A stretch of DNA of 64,000 nt. It comes from Streptomyces marokkonensis. Its GTDB lineage: Bacteria; Actinomycetota; Actinomycetes; Streptomycetales; Streptomycetaceae. Within the stretch, counting starts at the first letter, position 1, and every line of letters begins with the position of its first letter. The stretch lies in contig NZ_VSKS01000003.1 in the NCBI RefSeq assembly GCF_008312835.1, forward strand, positions 434,001-498,000, given 5' to 3'. The notes under the pieces are model-generated. The model was not told the DNA's origin, made no database searches, and saw only the letters and a program-made list of their open reading frames with translations. The position numbers and the translations under genes were made by a program. Below are positions 8,489 to 17,236 of this stretch, piece after piece.

Positions 8489-9958
8489 ATGCCCGACGTC
8501 CGGCTGGCCTCCCCGCAGGGCAGGTGGATCCTGCTCACCACGGTCCTCGGCTCCAGCATGGCCCTGCTCGACTCGACCGTGGTCAACGTCGCCCTCCCGC
8601 GCATCGGCCGCGCTCTCGACGCCGACCTCGCCGCCCTGCAGTGGACCGTCAACGCCTACATGGTCACGCTGGCCGGGCTGATCCTGCTCGGCGGGGCGCT
8701 CGGCGACCGGTTCGGGCGGCGCAAGGTGTTCGTCATCGGGGTGCTGTGGTTCGCCGCGGCCTCCCTGTTGTGCGGCCTCGCCCCGAACGCCGGCGTCCTC
8801 ATCGCCGCCCGGGCCCTCCAGGGCGTCGGCGGCGCGCTGCTCACGCCCGGCTCGCTCGCCCTCATCCAGGCGTCCATCCACCCCGACGACCGGGGCCGCG
8901 CGGTGGGCCTGTGGTCCGGCTTCGGCGGGATCGGAGCGGCGGTCGGCCCGTTCGTCGGCGGCTGGCTGGTGGACGGGCCCGGCTGGCGCTGGGTGTTCCT
9001 GCTCAACGTGCCGCTCGCCCTGCTCTGCGCCCCCGTCGCCCTGCGCCACGTGCCGGAGTCGGCGGGCGGGAAGGCCGAGGGCCGGTTCGACGTCCTCGGC
9101 GCGGCGCTCGGCGCGGTCGCCCTCGCGCTGGTGACGTACGCGCTGATCGAGGCCGGCGAGGGCTCCCTCGTGGTCACCGCCTCGGCCGTCGCCGGTCTGG
9201 CCGCCGCGGTCGCCTTCGTCCTCGTCGAGAAGCGCCGCCCGGATCCCATGATGCCGCTCGACATCTTCGCCTCCCGCCAGTTCTCGGCGGTCAACGTGGT
9301 CACCCTGTGCGTCTACGCGGCCTTCGGCGGCTTCTTCTTCCTCGCCGCGCTCCAGCTCCAGGTCGTCGTCGGCTGGTCCGCGCTCGCCGCCGGCACGGCC
9401 CTGCTGCCCACGACCGCGTTGATGCTGCTGCTCTCAGCCCGGTCGGGGGAGCTCGGCGACCGGATCGGCCCGCGCATCCCGCTCACCGCCGGGCCGCTGC
9501 TGTGCGCGGCCGGGATGCTGCTGATGCTGCGCGTCGGACCGGGCGCCTCGTACGCCGCCGACGTGCTGCCCGCGCTGCTGGTGCTCGGCCTCGGCATGGT
9601 CACCCTGGTGGCGCCGCTCACCGCGACCGTCCTCGCCTCCGTGGACACCGCCCGCGCGGGCCTGGCCAGCGGCATCAACAACGCCGCCGCCCGCGCCGCC
9701 GGCCTGGTCGCGGTGGCCGCGCTGCCGCTGCTCACCGGGATGGGCCCGGAGGCGTACCGCGTTCCGGACGCCTTCGACGACGCGTTCCGCCGGGCGATGG
9801 CGCTGTGCGCCGGCGTCCTGGTGATCGGCTCCGCCGTCGCCTTCGCGACGGTACGCCGCCCCGCACCGGACTGCTGCCGGCCGGAGTGCCGCACCCACGG
9901 CAGCGTGGCGGTGCCTCCGCTGGAGGCGGGGAGGCGGCGCGGGAGCCGGGCGCGCTGA
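8489..9958 (+). CDS. MFS drug exporter, DHA2 (EmrB/QacA) family
   Basis: A 489-residue integral membrane protein with about 14 hydrophobic helices, the DHA2 layout. Diagnostic motifs are LDSTVVNVALPRI near residue 31, GDRFGRRKVF (motif A) after helix 2, and the GGALLTPGSLALI / GPFVGGWLVDGPGWRWVFLLNVP antiporter motif C region. It would export drugs or metabolites by proton antiport; the substrate is unknown. The C-terminus contains CCRPECRTHG, a Cys-rich tail that is unusual for the family. Its stop codon overlaps a possible ATG (TGATG at 9956-9960) of the next gene. Confidence 0.9.
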   Translation: MPDVRLASPQGRWILLTTVLGSSMALLDSTVVNVALPRIGRALDADLAALQWTVNAYMVTLAGLILLGGALGDRFGRRKVFVIGVLWFAAASLLCGLAPNAGVLIAARALQGVGGALLTPGSLALIQASIHPDDRGRAVGLWSGFGGIGAAVGPFVGGWLVDGPGWRWVFLLNVPLALLCAPVALRHVPESAGGKAEGRFDVLGAALGAVALALVTYALIEAGEGSLVVTASAVAGLAAAVAFVLVEKRRPDPMMPLDIFASRQFSAVNVVTLCVYAAFGGFFFLAALQLQVVVGWSALAAGTALLPTTALMLLLSARSGELGDRIGPRIPLTAGPLLCAAGMLLMLRVGPGASYAADVLPALLVLGLGMVTLVAPLTATVLASVDTARAGLASGINNAAARAAGLVAVAALPLLTGMGPEAYRVPDAFDDAFRRAMALCAGVLVIGSAVAFATVRRPAPDCCRPECRTHGSVAVPPLEAGRRRGSRAR

Positions 9959-9975
9959 TGTACGAGACTGGGACC

Positions 9976-10389
9976 ATGTCCATTCACGAGAACCTCCTCG
10001 GGGGCCCGCCCCCCACCCACCTCCCCGACGACCCCGGCCCGCGCGAGCTGCTCGCCTCGGGCACCACGCCCGCCGACGTCGCCGCCAAGTATCCCACCTC
10101 CTCCCTGGCCTGGGCCCGGCTGGCCGACGAGGCGTTCGAGCGGGGCAGCGTCGTGGAGTCCTACGCGTACGCCCGCACGGGCTACCACCGCGGACTGGAC
10201 GCGCTGCGCCGCAACGGCTGGAAGGGCCACGGCCCGGTGCCGTGGGATCACGAGCCCAACCGGGGCTTCCTGCGCGCCCTGCACGCCCTCGCCCGCGCCG
10301 CGCAGGCGATCGGCGAGCAGGAGGAGTACGAGCGCTGCGCGCAGTTCCTGAAGGACTCCTCCCCGACGGCGGCCCAGGTCCTGGGCTGA
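9976..10389 (+). CDS. DUF3151 family protein
   Basis: A 137-residue soluble protein starting MSIHENLLGGPPPTHLP, the conserved start of actinobacterial DUF3151. An upstream in-frame ATG at 9958 would add six residues and overlap the MFS stop codon, but the downstream start matches the family. Helical repeats with many Ala, Arg and aromatic residues (AWARLADEAFERG, YAYARTGYHRGLDALRRNGWKG) suggest a TPR-like helical bundle. Function unknown. A strong terminator follows at 10406. Confidence 0.85.
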   Translation: MSIHENLLGGPPPTHLPDDPGPRELLASGTTPADVAAKYPTSSLAWARLADEAFERGSVVESYAYARTGYHRGLDALRRNGWKGHGPVPWDHEPNRGFLRALHALARAAQAIGEQEEYERCAQFLKDSSPTAAQVLG

Positions 10390-10405
10390 GCCGTGACCTG
10401 TCCGG

Positions 10406-10429
10406 GGCCCGCCTGTGAGCAGGCGGGCC
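10406..10429 (+). terminator. Terminator after the DUF3151 gene
   Basis: A perfect 10-bp stem GGCCCGCCTG (10406-10415) / CAGGCGGGCC (10420-10429) with a TGAG loop and T-containing tail. It insulates the kynurenine genes from upstream transcription. Confidence 0.85.
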
Positions 10430-10538
10430 TTGCGGTTCCGGGGGACGATTACGCAGGATGCACCGTGGGGACCGGGGCCCCCGTGCCGGTAACGGCAGGG
10501 GCGGACCGCTACCCGGAGTACACATGCAGGAGACAGCG

Positions 10539-11369
10539 ATGTCCCACGAGGCTCACGAGCCCGAGACCCCGCATCTCGACTTCCAGGGAACGACTCCCTA
10601 CGAGGACTACGTCAAGGCCGACGTCCTCACCCACCTCCAGCACACCCTCTCCGACGATCCCGGAGAGATGGTCTTCCTGGTCACCACCCAGGTGATGGAG
10701 CTGTGGTTCACCGTCATCGTCCACGAGTGGGAGACCGCGGCGAAGGCGCTGCGCGAGGACGACGTCCCGACGGCGGTCGACGCGCTGAAGCGGTCCGTGC
10801 GGGAGCTGGAGGCGCTGAACGCCTCCTGGAAGCCGCTGAGCGGGCTCACCCCCGCGCAGTTCAACTCCTACCGCGGCGCGCTCGGCGAGGGCTCGGGCTT
10901 CCAGTCGGCGATGTACCGGCGCATGGAGTTCCTGCTCGGTGACAAGTCCGCGTCCATGCTGGTCCCGCACCGGGGCGCGCCGCGCGTGCACGCCGAGCTG
11001 GAGAAGGCGCTGCACGAGCCGAGCCTGTACGACGAGGTGCTGCGGTTCCTCGCGCGGCGCGGGCACGCGGTCCCGGAGGAGGTGCTGCGGCGCGACGTGT
11101 CGCGACGGTACGAGCCGTCGCCCGAGGTGGAGTCGGTGTGGACCGCCGTCTACTCGGGTGACGAGCGGGACGAGGTGGCACGGCTCGGCGAGGCGCTGAC
11201 CGATGTCGCCGAGCTGGTGTGGCGCTGGCGCAACGACCACCTGGTCGCCACCCGCCGCGCGATGGGCGCCAAGACCGGCACGGGCGGCTCCGCCGGGGTG
11301 GCCTGGCTGGAGAAGCGGGCGCAGAAGAGCGTGTTCCCCGAGCTGTGGACGGCGCGGTCCTATGTCTGA
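10539..11369 (+). CDS. kynA: Tryptophan 2,3-dioxygenase
   Basis: A 276-residue heme dioxygenase that converts L-tryptophan to N-formylkynurenine. Recognisable family segments are TPYEDYVKADVL, the FLVTTQVMELWFTVIVHEW helix and FNSYRGALGEGSGFQSAMYRRMEFLLG, which includes the substrate-binding SGFQS loop; the C-terminal WRWRNDHLVATRRAMGAKTGTGGS has the conserved His near RW. ATG 10539 follows AGGAG by about 6 nt; an in-frame ATG at 10524 is an alternative. Its end overlaps the kynureninase start by 8 bp, so the two are translationally coupled. Confidence 0.95.
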   Translation: MSHEAHEPETPHLDFQGTTPYEDYVKADVLTHLQHTLSDDPGEMVFLVTTQVMELWFTVIVHEWETAAKALREDDVPTAVDALKRSVRELEALNASWKPLSGLTPAQFNSYRGALGEGSGFQSAMYRRMEFLLGDKSASMLVPHRGAPRVHAELEKALHEPSLYDEVLRFLARRGHAVPEEVLRRDVSRRYEPSPEVESVWTAVYSGDERDEVARLGEALTDVAELVWRWRNDHLVATRRAMGAKTGTGGSAGVAWLEKRAQKSVFPELWTARSYV

Positions 11370-12555
11370 GCTCGCGGCGAAGGCCCAGAAGCTCGACGGG
11401 GCCGACGAACTGGCCGCCAAGCGGGCCGAGTTCGTGCTCGACGACGTGGTCTACCTGGACGGCAACTCGCTGGGCGCGCTGCCCGCCGCCGTCCCCGGCC
11501 GGGTCGAGGACGTGGTGCGCCGGCAGTGGGGCGAGCTGCGGATCCGGTCCTGGACGGAAGGCGGCTGGTGGACGGCGCCGGAGCGGATCGGCGACCGGAT
11601 CGCGCCGCTGGTCGGCGCGGCGGCCGGGCAGATCGTGGTCGGTGACTCGACGAGTGTCGGCCTGTTCAAGGCCCTGGTGGGCGCGGTGCGTCTGGCGCGG
11701 CCGGCGGATTCCGGGCGGGACGAGATCGTGGTCGACGCGACCACGTTCCCCACGGACGGCTACATCGCCGGGTCGGCGGCCCGGATGACCGGCTGCACGC
11801 TGCGCCCGGTGACCCCGTCCGAGGTCCCCGGCGTGCTCGGTGACCGCACGGCCGCCGTGTTGCTCAACCACGTCGACTACCGCACCGGCCGGCTGCACGA
11901 CCTGCCGTCGCTCACCGCGGCCGTGCACGCGGCGGGCGCGCCGGTCGTCTGGGACCTGTGCCACAGCGCGGGCGCGCTGCCGGTCGGCCTCGACGAGCAC
12001 GGCGTGGACCTGGCGGTCGGCTGCACCTACAAGTATCTGAACGGCGGCCCCGGTTCACCGGCGTTCCTGTACGTGCGCGCGGATCTGCAGGACCGCTTCG
12101 ACTCCCCGCTGCCCGGCTGGAACTCCCATGCGGAGCCCTTCGGCATGCGCCCGGAGTACGAGCCGGCGGCGGGCGCGGTGCGCGGGCGGGTCGGCACCCC
12201 GGACATCCTCTCCATGCTCGCCCTGGAGGCGGCGCTGGAGGTCTGGGACGGCGTGACGGTCGACGCGGTCAGGGCCAAGTCGCTGGCGCTGACGGACTTC
12301 TTCCTGGAGTGCGTCGAGGAGTACGTGCCCGCGGGCCGGGTCGAGTGCGTGACGCCGCGCGCGCACGCGGAGCGGGGCAGTCAGGTCGCCCTGCGCTGCC
12401 CGGACGCGGGTGACGTGATGGGGCGGCTGATCGAGCGGGGCGTGGTCGGCGACTTCCGCCACCCCGACGTGCTCCGCTTCGGCTTCACCCCGCTGTACGT
12501 CGGCTTCGCGGACGTGGAGCGGGCGGCGCGGGTGCTGGCGGAGGTGCTGGCGTAG
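11362..12555 (+). CDS. kynU: Kynureninase
   Basis: A 397-residue PLP enzyme that cleaves kynurenine to anthranilate and alanine. The Schiff-base lysine is K224 in CTYKYLNGGPG. YLDGNSLG (31-38) and DLCHSAGALP (198-207) are family hallmarks, with D198 the PLP-ring aspartate. The ATG lies inside the end of the dioxygenase gene. With the neighbouring dioxygenase and alpha/beta hydrolase it makes the tryptophan-to-anthranilate route, which in streptomycetes can feed anthranilate-containing antibiotics or nitrogen and carbon recovery. Confidence 0.95.
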   Translation: MSELAAKAQKLDGADELAAKRAEFVLDDVVYLDGNSLGALPAAVPGRVEDVVRRQWGELRIRSWTEGGWWTAPERIGDRIAPLVGAAAGQIVVGDSTSVGLFKALVGAVRLARPADSGRDEIVVDATTFPTDGYIAGSAARMTGCTLRPVTPSEVPGVLGDRTAAVLLNHVDYRTGRLHDLPSLTAAVHAAGAPVVWDLCHSAGALPVGLDEHGVDLAVGCTYKYLNGGPGSPAFLYVRADLQDRFDSPLPGWNSHAEPFGMRPEYEPAAGAVRGRVGTPDILSMLALEAALEVWDGVTVDAVRAKSLALTDFFLECVEEYVPAGRVECVTPRAHAERGSQVALRCPDAGDVMGRLIERGVVGDFRHPDVLRFGFTPLYVGFADVERAARVLAEVLA

Positions 12556-12559
12556 TCCG

Positions 12560-12597
12560 GGGCCGGGGGCGTCGTCGTACGGCGTCGCCCCCGGCCC
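12560..12597 (+). terminator. Hairpin after kynureninase
   Basis: A 12-bp perfect stem GGGCCGGGGGCG (12560-12571) / CGCCCCCGGCCC (12586-12597). It suggests the following hydrolase has its own promoter or receives only read-through. Confidence 0.75.
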
Positions 12598-12715
12598 GCT
12601 GACCGAGCGTGACATCCCCATGTCGGGGCACGTGGCCGCCCTGATACCGTCCCGGCCAAACGGCCGCGTTCCCGCCCGGTCCGTCACCTACGTTGTACCG
12701 CTGAGAGGTTGGAGC

Positions 12716-13579
12716 ATGACGGACGACGCCGCAGCCGCCCGGGCCGCCGCCGAGGAGGAGTCGGCCCTCTCCCACCCGCCCGTGGACCCCGACGCCACGG
12801 TGACGTACGGCGACGACCCGGACCAGCTGATCGACCTCTACGTGCCGCGCGGGGCGGGCGGTCCCGCGCCCGTCGTCGTGGTCCTGCACGGCGGTGCCTG
12901 GCGTGCGCCCTACGACCGGCGCCACATCAGCCCGTTCGCGGCCTTCCTGGCCGGCCGTGGCTTCGCGGTGGCCAGTGTCGAGTACCGGCGCGGGGAGCCG
13001 GGCGGCGGTGCCGCGGTCGCCGGGCGGTGGCCCGGCACCTTCGACGACGTCGCCGCCGCGCTGGACGCCCTGCCCGCCCTGGTCCGGGAGCACCTGCCGG
13101 GGGCCGACCCGCGCCGCGTCGTGCTCACCGGCCACTCGGCCGGCGGCCACCTGGCGCTGTGGGCCGCCGCCCGGCATCTCCTGCCCGCCGACGCCGCCTG
13201 GCGCACGGACGGTCCCCCGTCCCTGCGCGGTGTCGTCGCCCTCGCCCCGATCGCCGACCTCGCGGTCGCCGACAAGCTCGGCGTGTGCGGTGGCGCGGTG
13301 CGCCAGCTCCTGGGCGGCGAAGACCACTTCACCGCGCGTCTGGCGTACGCCGACCCCGCGCTGCTGCTTCCCACCGGGATCGCCACCACCCTCGTGCAGG
13401 GCCGCACCGACATCGACGTGCCGCAGGCGGTCGCCGAGTCGTACGCGGAGGCCGCGGCGAAGGCGGGGGAGGTGGTGGGGGTGACGCTGCTGGAGGACGT
13501 CGGGCACTTCCCGCTGATCGATCCGGCGGCGGACGCGTGTGCGGTGGTGGCGGAGGAGATCGCCCAGCTCGCCTGGTGA
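12716..13579 (+). CDS. kynB: Alpha/beta hydrolase, probable N-formylkynurenine formamidase
   Basis: A 287-residue esterase-fold protein. HGGAW at 58-62 is the oxyanion motif, S141 in GHSAGG is the nucleophile, D232 or D234 (GRTDID) the acid and H264 (DVGHF) the base. This is the BD-FAE/arylformamidase-type hydrolase rather than the metal-dependent KynB cyclase family. I assign formamidase because it directly follows the dioxygenase and kynureninase, and because the equivalent trio (SCO3644-SCO3646, from memory) was shown to make anthranilate from tryptophan in S. coelicolor. A hairpin separates it from kynU. It could instead be a general esterase. Confidence 0.75.
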   Translation: MTDDAAAARAAAEEESALSHPPVDPDATVTYGDDPDQLIDLYVPRGAGGPAPVVVVLHGGAWRAPYDRRHISPFAAFLAGRGFAVASVEYRRGEPGGGAAVAGRWPGTFDDVAAALDALPALVREHLPGADPRRVVLTGHSAGGHLALWAAARHLLPADAAWRTDGPPSLRGVVALAPIADLAVADKLGVCGGAVRQLLGGEDHFTARLAYADPALLLPTGIATTLVQGRTDIDVPQAVAESYAEAAAKAGEVVGVTLLEDVGHFPLIDPAADACAVVAEEIAQLAW

Positions 13580-13610
13580 GCCCCTCTTCCGGGCCGCGGC
13601 CGGTCATACC

Positions 13611-13629
13611 CGTAGTACCTCGGAGCTAC
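13611..13629 (+). promoter_or_regulatory. Putative response-regulator site CGTAGTACCT (copy 1)
   Basis: CGTAGTACCT at 13611-13620 is identical to a sequence at 17921-17930. It sits within GTAG(N10)CTAC, an imperfect dyad ending at 13629. It lies about 115 bp upstream of the hydrolase-acyltransferase-kinase-regulator operon; the second copy precedes the second kinase-regulator pair. A shared site for the NarL-type regulators is inferred. Confidence 0.35.
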
Positions 13630-13732
13630 CCCGCGAGTGAGTCCCCCGGTGGGACGCGGGTTACTCGAGTGGATCCGTAACTTCCCTTCCTGGTGGGCCC
13701 GATGGCCGGGCTGAGGGGGAGGTACGACCACG

Positions 13733-14737
13733 ATGGGGCGGTGGCGCAGGGGCGGGGGCGGTCGTGGGAGCGTCGGCGGCCGTGGTCGCCGGGGTGGGCG
13801 GTGGTGGCGTGGTGCTCTCGCGGTGCTTGTCGCCGGGGCGGTGGCTGTGCCCCTCGCCGGGGCGGCTCGGCCGCAAGTGCCCGCGCCGGGGCCTGCCGTG
13901 CTCGCGGCGCCTTCCGCGGCGACCCTCGGCTCGGCCTACGCCGCCAACCGGGCCAACGCCCTGGAAGCGGCCCGTATGGCCGCCGAGTACGGGGACCGGC
14001 GGCGGGCCGGCGTCGAACGTGTCTTGTCCGGAAGGCAGTTGCTGCACTTCGACGGGCGCGGGACCGGACGGGTCACCGAGGTGCTCGGTGACCTCGCGCG
14101 CGCCGGCCGGGTCGCCGTCCTCGTCCCCGGATCCGACACCGGTCTCGACACCTACGGCCGGTTCCGCGCCGCCGCCCTCGCCCTGCACGCGCGCCTCGCC
14201 GACGAAACCCCGGACGGCACCCGCACGGCGGTCGTGGCCTGGCTCGGCTACGAGACCCCCGGCACCCTCGGCACCGCCGTCGCCACCACCGACCGCGCGG
14301 AGGAGGCCGCACCCGGACTCCGCGCGCTGGTCCGCGACGTGCGCGCCGTCGCGGGACCGCGCGCCCGTGTCTCCCTCCTCTGCCACTCCTACGGCTCCGT
14401 CGTCTGCGCCGAAGCCGCCGACGGCCTCGACGTCGACGACATCGCCCTCCTCGGCAGCCCCGGCACCGGCGCCGACACCGCCGCCGGCCTGCGCACGCGG
14501 GCCAGGGTCTGGGCCGCCCGGGGCGCCGACGACTGGGTGGAGAACGTCCCCCACCTCAGCGTCGGCCTCCTCGGCACCACCGTCGGCTTCGGCACCGACC
14601 CCGTCTCCCCGGCCTTCGGCGCCCGCGTCTTCGCGGCCGGCGCCGGCGGCCACAGCGACTACTTCGCCCCCGGTTCCGTCTCCCTGGCCAACCTCACCCG
14701 GATCGTCCTGGGCGACACCCGGGCGGTGACCTCATGA
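13733..14737 (+). CDS. Secreted alpha/beta hydrolase (DUF1023)
   Basis: A 334-residue protein. The first 30 residues are Arg/Gly-rich with twin arginines (RGRRGGRWWRG), followed by a hydrophobic stretch and Ala-rich cleavage region near residue 45, so export (possibly Tat) is likely. Residues about 60-330 match the DUF1023 alpha/beta hydrolase fold with nucleophile S219 in CHSYGS and a C-terminal GGHSDYF supplying the histidine. Substrate unknown. Its TGA overlaps the next ATG by 4 bp, placing it first in an operon with an acyltransferase and a two-component system. Confidence 0.85.
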   Translation: MGRWRRGGGGRGSVGGRGRRGGRWWRGALAVLVAGAVAVPLAGAARPQVPAPGPAVLAAPSAATLGSAYAANRANALEAARMAAEYGDRRRAGVERVLSGRQLLHFDGRGTGRVTEVLGDLARAGRVAVLVPGSDTGLDTYGRFRAAALALHARLADETPDGTRTAVVAWLGYETPGTLGTAVATTDRAEEAAPGLRALVRDVRAVAGPRARVSLLCHSYGSVVCAEAADGLDVDDIALLGSPGTGADTAAGLRTRARVWAARGADDWVENVPHLSVGLLGTTVGFGTDPVSPAFGARVFAAGAGGHSDYFAPGSVSLANLTRIVLGDTRAVTS

Positions 14738-15921
14738 GTCGCCTCACCACCGCGATACGGCGCTCCGCCGCGCGCGTCGACGCGGCCACCCCGCCCCACC
14801 GCGACCGCGCCGTGGACGCCCTGCGCGCCCTCGCCATCCTCGGTGTCGTGCTCGGCCACTGGCTCGTCACCGCGCTCGTCTCCGACGGCCGCACCCTGCA
14901 CACGGCCAGCCCGCTCCAGCACATGCCGTGGCTGGCCCCGGTCTCCTGGGCGTTCCAGACGCTCGGCGTGTTCTTCCTGGTCGGCGGCCATGTCGCGACC
15001 CGCGGGTACGCCTCGGCCCGTGCCCGTGGCGTCCCGTATTACCGCTGGCTGCGGGACCGGCTGACCCGGCTGTTCAAGCCGGTCGCCGCCGTCCTCACCC
15101 TGTGGACGATCGTCACGGCCGTGCTGCTGCTCTCCGGCGCCGAGTACGCGACCGTCCGCGCTCTGGCGAAGCTCGCCCTGTCCCCGCTCTGGTTCCTGCT
15201 GGTCTTCGCCGCCCTCACCGCCGCGACCCCGCTCCTGACCCGCCTGCACCCGCTGTGGCCGCTCGCCGTCGTCCTCCACGTCGACCTGCTGCGCTTCGGC
15301 CTCGGCGCCCCCGACGGGCTCGGCTGGCTGAACCTGGCCGCGGGCTGGCTGGTGCCGTACACCCTGGGCGCCGCCTGGACCCGGGGCGAGCTGGAACGGC
15401 GCAGGTCCGGCCGGCTCCTCCTGGTCGCCGGTACGGCGGCCACGGCCGCGCTCGTCGCCTTCGCCGGCTACCCGGCGTCGATGGTCGGCGTCCCGGGCGC
15501 CGAGGTGTCCAACCTCAACCCGCCGACGCTCGCCGCCGTGACGTTCGGCCTCGCCCAGTGCGGGCTGGCGCTGCTGCTGCGGGAGCGGCTGCGCGGCGCG
15601 ATGCGCCGGCCCGTCGCGTGGGCGGCGGTCGCGCTGGTGAACCTCTGCGCGATGACGGTCTTCCTGTGGCACCAGACGGCCCTCATGGCGACCACCGCCA
15701 CCGCCCTGCCCGCCGGGCGCCTGCCCGGTCTGCACACCGTCCCGGACGGCCTCGGCTGGGTCGCCGCCCGGCTGGTCTGGCTGCCGGTGTTCGTCCTCGC
15801 CCTCGCCGTCTGCGTGTCCGCGTTCCGGTCCTGGGAGCGGGGCGGTGGAGGGCGGCGGCGCGGACGGTCCCGGGTGGTCCGCGCCCACCGGCCGGCGACG
15901 GAGGACGTACGGCATGTCTAG
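14734..15921 (+). CDS. Acyltransferase 3 family membrane protein
   Basis: A 395-residue integral membrane protein of the acyltransferase-3 family with about ten helices. Diagnostic features are DRAVDALRALAILGVVLGHWLV near residue 30 (the catalytic-type His in GHW), FFLVGGHV with RDRLTRLFKP after it, and FLWHQTAL near the C-terminus. Such proteins move acetyl or other acyl groups onto extracellular glycans, lipids or antibiotics. It sits between a secreted hydrolase and a sensor kinase, with 4-bp and 8-bp overlaps, so all four genes are probably co-transcribed. Confidence 0.88.
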   Translation: MSRLTTAIRRSAARVDAATPPHRDRAVDALRALAILGVVLGHWLVTALVSDGRTLHTASPLQHMPWLAPVSWAFQTLGVFFLVGGHVATRGYASARARGVPYYRWLRDRLTRLFKPVAAVLTLWTIVTAVLLLSGAEYATVRALAKLALSPLWFLLVFAALTAATPLLTRLHPLWPLAVVLHVDLLRFGLGAPDGLGWLNLAAGWLVPYTLGAAWTRGELERRRSGRLLLVAGTAATAALVAFAGYPASMVGVPGAEVSNLNPPTLAAVTFGLAQCGLALLLRERLRGAMRRPVAWAAVALVNLCAMTVFLWHQTALMATTATALPAGRLPGLHTVPDGLGWVAARLVWLPVFVLALAVCVSAFRSWERGGGGRRRGRSRVVRAHRPATEDVRHV

Positions 15922-17236
15922 GCTGAACGGCGTGACGAACACGGGGGCGGGGCTCGTCCGGCAGTGGCTGGGCGTACTGCGGGACGACCTGGTGACGATG
16001 CGAGCGGACCCGCTGCCGCCGTCCCTCTGGGTGCGCTGGCTGCCGCACGGAGTGGTGTGCCTGGCGGCGTTCGGCATCCTCGTCGGAGACCTGGACCACC
16101 TCCTGGGGGAGGGAAGGCTCCCTCAGGAGGGCTCCGTGCTGGTCGCGGCCGGGCAGAGCGGTGCGGTCGTCCTCGCACTGCGGCGCCCGGTTCCGGCACT
16201 GTGGTTGTCGCTCGTCGCCTCGCTGGCGGGTGCCGTCCTGCTGCGCCGCATGCTGATGGCCGGCCAGATCGACGGTTTCCAGTGGCCCTGGACCCCCTGG
16301 GGGATCGCGGCCCACCTGCTCATCCTGTTGCTGCTCGCCCTGCGGGTCCGCACCCGCGTGTCCGTCGCGGCACTGGCTCTGACGGCACTGCTCACCTATG
16401 TTCTCCAGGGCCTCTGGGGCGCGTGGAACTACTCACCCACCGGCCAGACCGCCGTCATGCTGTTCGCCGTTGCCGTCGTCCTCGGCACCGCCCTGCGCGG
16501 CCGCCGCGAGGCCCGCGCGGAGCTGGTGCAGCAGACCACGCTCACCGCCGAGGAACGCGCCCGCCGCACCCTCCTGGAGGAACGCAGCCGTATCGCACGG
16601 GAGTTGCACGACGTGGTGGCCCACCACATGTCGGTGATCTCCATCCAGGCCCAGGTCGCCCCGCACCTCGTGCCGGAGCCGACGGACGAACTCAAGGAGA
16701 ACCTCGCCGGCATCCGCCAGAACGCCGTCGAGGCGCTGACCGAACTGCGCCGCGTGCTGGACGTGCTGCGCTCCGAGCACGCCGCCCCCGGCGAGCGCTC
16801 GGACGCTCCGCAGCCCACCCTCGACCGGCTGGAGGCGCTGGTGGAGAACACCCGCGCCGCCGGACTGACCGTCACCACCGAGATCACCGGCGAACGGCGC
16901 CCGCTGCCGCCCGGCGTGGAACTGTCGGCGTACCGGATCGTGCAGGAGGCGCTGAGCAACGTCCTGCGGCACGCGCCCGGCGCGACCGCGCACGTCACCC
17001 TGGCCTACGATCCGCGGGGGCTTCGGGTGGAGGTCGTCAACACCGGCCCGGCCCGTGAGGCTCCGCCGTCCTCCGGCGCCGGGCACGGGCTGCTCGGCAT
17101 GCGGGAGCGGGCCGTGATGCTGGGGGGCAGGCTGACGGCCGGCCGCTGGTCGGGCAGGGGCTACAGGGTCGACGCCTACCTCCCGGTCTCCGCCACGCCC
17201 GCTTCCGAACCCCTTCCTCAGGACGGCACCGCATGA
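15914..17236 (+). CDS. Sensor histidine kinase (NarL/DesK type), first of two paralogues
   Basis: A 440-residue kinase. Five or six hydrophobic helices (about residues 40-190) precede a short coiled linker, the HisKA_3 dimerisation box with H232 in RIARELHDVVAHHMS, and a C-terminal HATPase domain ending with GAGHGLLGMRERA. ATG 15914 is favoured; GTG 15932 is possible. The 4-bp overlap with the response-regulator gene (ATGA) indicates coupling. No extracytoplasmic sensor domain is seen, so the signal is likely sensed in the membrane. Confidence 0.92.
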   Translation: MSRLNGVTNTGAGLVRQWLGVLRDDLVTMRADPLPPSLWVRWLPHGVVCLAAFGILVGDLDHLLGEGRLPQEGSVLVAAGQSGAVVLALRRPVPALWLSLVASLAGAVLLRRMLMAGQIDGFQWPWTPWGIAAHLLILLLLALRVRTRVSVAALALTALLTYVLQGLWGAWNYSPTGQTAVMLFAVAVVLGTALRGRREARAELVQQTTLTAEERARRTLLEERSRIARELHDVVAHHMSVISIQAQVAPHLVPEPTDELKENLAGIRQNAVEALTELRRVLDVLRSEHAAPGERSDAPQPTLDRLEALVENTRAAGLTVTTEITGERRPLPPGVELSAYRIVQEALSNVLRHAPGATAHVTLAYDPRGLRVEVVNTGPAREAPPSSGAGHGLLGMRERAVMLGGRLTAGRWSGRGYRVDAYLPVSATPASEPLPQDGTA

